Positions 7,436 through 10,086 of a stretch of DNA of 10,086 nt are shown one piece after another; position 1 is the first letter of the stretch, and every line of letters begins with the position of its first letter. Origin of the DNA: JBBQVZ01 sp038211015 (lineage in GTDB: Bacteria; Actinomycetota; UBA4738; HRBIN12). The stretch is from the NCBI GenBank assembly GCA_038211015.1, contig JBBQVZ010000123.1, positions 1 to 10,086 of the forward strand, read 5' to 3'. The notes under the pieces were generated by a model. That model searched no databases. It worked only from the letters and a program-made list of their open reading frames with translations, and was not told where the DNA came from. A program made the position numbers and the translations under genes.

Positions 7436-7977
7436 ACCCCATCTCCTGGCCGGTCGACGACCGGGCCGTCGTTCGCACCCTCACGCTCGACGACACGGAG
7501 GTCGTCTTTCGTGCCGTCGACCAGAACCGCGACAGGCTTCGCCCGTACATGCCGTGGGAGAGGACGACCCTTTCCCCTCATGACGTCCGCGCGTTCATCG
7601 AGCGATCGCTCGCGTCGCCGACCGACCTGGATGCGAACGGCATCTGGGTGGGCGAGGAGTTCGCCGGGACCGTGGGACTGAGGGTCGACACGGAGATGAA
7701 CTCGGGCGAGATCGGCTACTGGATCGTCGGCGCGTTCGAGGGGCAGGGCCTGGTCACCAAGGTATGCCGGCTCCTGCTCGACCACGGCTTCCGCGAACAG
7801 AAGCTTCATCGCATCGAGATCCACGCGGCCGCGGACAACCTGCGGAGCCGCGCGGTCGCCGAGCGGCTCGGTTTCACCCACGAGGCAACGACGCGCGACG
7901 GTCATCGCAAGTACGACGACGTCTACGTCGATCAGGTGGTCTACGGGATGCTCGAGCACGAGTGGCCCGCGACGTGA
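7432..7977 (+). CDS. GNAT-family N-acetyltransferase, RimJ/RimL-like (181 aa)
   Basis: This is a small, soluble acetyl-CoA-dependent acetyltransferase, probably cytoplasmic. The core is GEIGYWIVGAFEGQGLVTK (92-110), in which GQG is the acetyl-CoA pyrophosphate-binding loop, followed by KLHRIEIHAAADNLRSR (124-140) and AERLGF (143-148). This layout is typical of RimJ/RimL and Bacillus YdaF relatives, which acetylate protein N-termini, amines or small molecules. The GTG start at 7432 overlaps the fadD stop as GTGA, and no clear ribosome site precedes it, so translation probably depends on termination of the ligase. The frame is open further upstream inside fadD, but that part is the antisense-like GC-rich continuation and lacks homology. 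The substrate is unknown. The ligase's catalytic lysine (a protein-acetylation motif) or an amine released by the nearby acylase are guesses. Confidence 0.88.
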   Translation: MNPISWPVDDRAVVRTLTLDDTEVVFRAVDQNRDRLRPYMPWERTTLSPHDVRAFIERSLASPTDLDANGIWVGEEFAGTVGLRVDTEMNSGEIGYWIVGAFEGQGLVTKVCRLLLDHGFREQKLHRIEIHAAADNLRSRAVAERLGFTHEATTRDGHRKYDDVYVDQVVYGMLEHEWPAT

Positions 7978-8672
7978 GCTTCGAGGCCGTCGTCTTCGAC
8001 CTGTTCGGCACGCTGGTGCCGGAGTTCTCCAAGACCGACTTCTTCGAGAGCGTGCGCGGCATGGCTCGTGAGCTCGGTGCGGACGACGTTCGGTTCGAAG
8101 AGCGATGGAGGCAGACCGCGGAGGCGCGGCAGACCGGCGGGTTCGCGACGGTCGAGGACAACGTGCGGCACATCTGCGGGTCGCTCGGCGTGGACCCATC
8201 CGACGACGCGGTCGCGACGGCGCTCGAGCTCCGGCTCGAGCTGTATCGGACGTGGTTCCACCCGCGGCGAGGCGCGCTCGAGACGCTGACCGAGCTCACG
8301 TCGCGCGGCTATCCGATCGGACTGGTGAGCATGTGCGCTCCGGACGCGCCCGCGATGTGGCGCGCGTCCGCGCTCGCGCCATTCGTCGATGTCGAGGTCT
8401 TCTCGAGCGAGGTGGGACTTCGCAAGCCGGACGCCGCCATCTACCGATGCGCGACCGACGGCCTCGGCGTGGATCCGGTGGCCTGCGTGTACTGCGGCGA
8501 CGGCGCCTACGGAGAGTTGTCGGGCGCGGAGGCCGTCGGGATGACGTCGTACCTGATCGCGGATCCCGCCGTCGATGTCGAGGCGTCGCTCACGCCCGAA
8601 CGCGAGGAGTGGAACGGAGCGCGCGTATCCGATCTCCGTGAACTCCTGGCGTTCCTTCCAGGCCCCGGTTAG
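7974..8672 (+). CDS. HAD-superfamily hydrolase, subfamily IA-like (232 aa)
   Basis: This is a Rossmannoid hydrolase with a helical cap. Motif I is FDLFGTL with nucleophile Asp9; Phe11 stands where phosphatases of the DxD type carry a general-acid Asp, as in haloacid dehalogenases and many DLFGT proteins. Motif II is LVSMC with Ser119, motif III is LRKPD with Lys151, and motif IV is YCGDGAYGELSGAEAVGM with Asp176 and Glu181 in place of the more usual second Asp. The cap lies at roughly 15-100. The GTG at 7974 overlaps the GNAT stop as GTGA; the protein then begins MSFEAVVFD, a normal distance from motif I, which decides against the longer upstream reading. Its stop TAG overlaps the convergent membrane-protein stop. 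It may be a phosphatase or a dehalogenase; the substrate is unknown. Confidence 0.9.
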   Translation: MSFEAVVFDLFGTLVPEFSKTDFFESVRGMARELGADDVRFEERWRQTAEARQTGGFATVEDNVRHICGSLGVDPSDDAVATALELRLELYRTWFHPRRGALETLTELTSRGYPIGLVSMCAPDAPAMWRASALAPFVDVEVFSSEVGLRKPDAAIYRCATDGLGVDPVACVYCGDGAYGELSGAEAVGMTSYLIADPAVDVEASLTPEREEWNGARVSDLRELLAFLPGPG

Positions 8673-9748
8673 GCGTCGCTCGCCGCGGGCTCCCTCGTTC
8701 GGCCGACGTACCTGCGGCGGTGCGCCAGGTACGCGAACGGACCCGCGACGAGCGGGAGCCAGTACGAGACCAAGCGGTACGCGAGCGTCGCGAGCACGGC
8801 GTCCGCGGCCGAGACGCCCGCGAGCGTGAGCGTCGCCGTCAGCCCGGCCTCGACGAAGCCGAGCCCGCCGGGAGTGATCGGGATCATGCCGAGCACGGCG
8901 GCGGCGACGTAGGCGAGCAACACGAGGGCGGGACGCGGGCGGGCGCCGACCGCCGCCACCGCCGCGAGCAGCGCCAGGTAGTCCAGGAGCCAGTTCCCCC
9001 AGGCGGTGATCAGCGCGAGCCACCATCGCGACCCCAGCGTGCCTCGGATCTCGTTCCGCTCGCGGACGAGCTTCTCCGGGGTGCCGGTCTTCGCCGGACG
9101 GCCTCGGCGCATCCGGTTCTGGACACGCTCGATCGTGCTGCCGACCCACACGAGCGGCCCGTCGGCCGAGAGCAGGACGGCCCCGACCACGACGGCCAGC
9201 ACGAAGAGCGCCGCTCCGAGCCACGCCGACTGGACGAGCCCCGCCGGCACGGGAGCGCCGAACGCGATCGCGGGAAGCGCGAGCACCGGCAGCGCGAAGA
9301 GCGTCGCCGAGCTGATGAACGTCGCCGCGGTCAGACCGGTTCCGATGGTGGTCGCGTCGAGTCCGGACAGGACGAGCAGGCGGAACTGGATCGCGGCGCC
9401 GGCCGCCGCTCCGCCGGGCACGATCCTGCTGAACGCGTTCCCCGCGATCTGCGCCGTGGCGATCGCGAACCATCGTCCGGTGCGGAGCGCCAGCCGCTGG
9501 AGCGCCCACGCGCACGCGAAGCTCGCGATCTCGGCCGCGAACATCACGACGAACCAGCCGGGCTCGATCTTGAGGAGCTCGGGCCACGCGGACAGCACCT
9601 TCAGGAGCGAAGGCCACAGCACGTACAGCGTGATGAGCGTGAGGACCAGGAAGATCGAGCGCACGATGATCCGACGCCGGAGCGACCGGTCTGCTTGCGC
9701 CCCGACGGGCCCCGAGGTCGAGGACGAGGGCGGGGCGTCCGGATCCAT
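8669..9748 (-). CDS. Flippase-like integral membrane protein (YbhN/UPF0104, LPG-synthase TM family)
   Basis: This 359-aa protein has many hydrophobic segments (about 27-46, 64-86, 133-160, 172-195, 243-265, 274-292 and 315-342) after a Pro/Ser-rich, arginine-ended N-terminus. The family marks are NAFSRIVPGGAAAGAAIQFR (104-123) and GMIPITPGGLGFVEAGLTA (287-305), followed by AYRLVSYWLPLVAG. These occur in the membrane half of lysyl-phosphatidylglycerol synthase (MprF) and in stand-alone YbhN-type proteins, where a lipid-flipping role is proposed. No C-terminal aminoacyl-transfer domain is present; the protein ends soon after the last helix with a basic tail. A soluble linker at about 200-240 is rich in Arg and Lys. 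The ATG at 9748 is 30 bases downstream of the cobA stop, so the two may be co-transcribed, but a -10 next to the start suggests its own promoter too. The transported lipid is unknown. Confidence 0.88.
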   Translation of the reverse strand: MDPDAPPSSSTSGPVGAQADRSLRRRIIVRSIFLVLTLITLYVLWPSLLKVLSAWPELLKIEPGWFVVMFAAEIASFACAWALQRLALRTGRWFAIATAQIAGNAFSRIVPGGAAAGAAIQFRLLVLSGLDATTIGTGLTAATFISSATLFALPVLALPAIAFGAPVPAGLVQSAWLGAALFVLAVVVGAVLLSADGPLVWVGSTIERVQNRMRRGRPAKTGTPEKLVRERNEIRGTLGSRWWLALITAWGNWLLDYLALLAAVAAVGARPRPALVLLAYVAAAVLGMIPITPGGLGFVEAGLTATLTLAGVSAADAVLATLAYRLVSYWLPLVAGPFAYLAHRRRYVGRTREPAASDA

Positions 9749-9754
9749 CCCTGA

Positions 9755-9760
9755 AGCGTA
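9755..9760 (-). promoter_or_regulatory. Candidate -10 element of a leaderless promoter for the flippase-like gene
   Basis: TACGCT on the minus strand (9760 to 9755) fits TANNNT and is six bases from the ATG at 9748, the spacing expected of leaderless actinobacterial transcripts. No clear -35 is visible. AGGG directly against the ATG is too close to act as a Shine-Dalgarno site. The call rests on pattern alone. Confidence 0.3.
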
Positions 9761-9778
9761 TCCCGGAAGCGCGTGACG

Positions 9779-10086
9779 CTACGTTCGAACGGCGGGAGCG
9801 TGCGGCACTTCTACCCGCGCCGTTTCCGGCACGAGCGCTACCACCTCACCGACGACGAGGGTCGCGGGGGGTCCGATCCGCGCGGTCGCGGCAAGGGTCG
9901 GCAGATCCTCCAAGGTTCCAACGATGGTGCGTTGCTCGGGCGTCGCGGCCCACTGGACGATCGCCGCGGGCTCGGTGCTGGAGCGCCCCGCGGCGACCAG
10001 CTCGGCGCACGTTTCGGCGAGCTTCCCGGCGGCCATCAGCACAACGAGCGTGTCCGTCGAGGTTGCCACGCGCGAGAGGTCGACCT
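9779..10086 (-). CDS. cobA: Uroporphyrinogen-III C-methyltransferase (SUMT/CobA), C-terminal part, cut by window edge
   Basis: About 101 C-terminal residues are visible; the start lies beyond the right edge. The sequence shows the SUMT C-terminal signature: TDTLVVLMAAGKL, then ELVAAGRSSTEPAAIVQWA, TPEQRTIVGTLEDL and finally IGPPATLVVGEVVAL. SUMT moves two methyl groups from S-adenosylmethionine to uroporphyrinogen III to give precorrin-2, the branch point to sirohaem and cobalamin. The GTG at 10069 is an internal valine, since the frame and the homology continue upstream to the edge (reading VDLSRVATS). Whether the protein is a single-domain CobA or part of a fusion such as CobA-HemD cannot be told from this fragment; related methyltransferases of the cobalamin path (CobM, CobI) are less like it. 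The flippase-like gene follows 30 bases after the stop. Confidence 0.85.
   Translation of the reverse strand, partial: VDLSRVATSTDTLVVLMAAGKLAETCAELVAAGRSSTEPAAIVQWAATPEQRTIVGTLEDLPTLAATARIGPPATLVVGEVVALVPETARVEVPHAPAVRT

Noticed and set aside
8720..9754. A 344-codon plus-strand frame opposite the flippase-like gene
   Set aside because: The composition is antisense-like (Arg, Glu, Gln, Asp), while the minus strand encodes a clear multi-pass membrane protein.
9779..10069. A complete 96-aa gene starting with GTG at 10069
   Set aside because: The frame stays open to the right edge and the sequence matches only the C-terminal part of SUMT, so the GTG is an internal valine.
1..10086. CRISPR arrays, tRNA or rRNA genes, insertion sequences, riboswitches and strong hairpin terminators
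   Set aside because: I read for repeats, inverted ends and RNA-like stretches and saw none; all gaps except 5586-5704 are shorter than about 30 bases.

Overview
The window is high-GC (roughly 70% by eye), densely packed chromosomal DNA. GTG start codons, four-base GTGA gene junctions, weak or absent Shine-Dalgarno sites and the style of the proteins point to an actinobacterium (Actinomycetota), perhaps an uncultivated lineage. Nothing in the sequence fixes the genus. I see no mobile elements, tRNA, rRNA, CRISPR or other signs of recent transfer; it reads as ordinary core or near-core genome.

Layout. (1) Positions 1-5585, minus strand: a three-gene operon of two half-size ABC exporter subunits (583 and 609 aa) followed by a penicillin-acylase-family Ntn hydrolase that runs off the left edge. 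(2) Positions 5586-5704: a 119-bp divergent promoter region. (3) Positions 5705-8672, plus strand: a tightly coupled trio of a FadD-type fatty-acyl-CoA ligase, a RimJ/RimL-type GNAT acetyltransferase and a HAD-superfamily hydrolase, both junctions being GTGA overlaps. (4) Positions 8669-9748, minus strand: a YbhN/UPF0104 (LPG-synthase TM, flippase-like) membrane protein, whose stop overlaps the HAD stop convergently. (5) Positions 9779-10086, minus strand: the C-terminal part of uroporphyrinogen-III C-methyltransferase (CobA/SUMT), entering from the right edge.

How the genes may work together. The two ABC subunits form a clear heterodimer: one carries a degenerate Walker B/H-loop and the other a degenerate signature motif, giving one consensus and one degenerate ATP site. 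The downstream acylase shows the Gly-Ser self-cleavage site but no secretion signal, so it probably acts in the cytosol. The divergent operon holds an acyl-CoA ligase and a GNAT. An amide deacylase, an enzyme that could activate the released fatty acid, a possible amine acetylase and an exporter around one promoter region suggest, as inference only, a pathway that deacylates an N-acyl compound, recycles its acyl chain and exports or modifies the rest. The cobA and flippase genes look unrelated to this. I do not see a demonstrably new system; the composite acylase/exporter/ligase/GNAT cluster is the best candidate for a second look.
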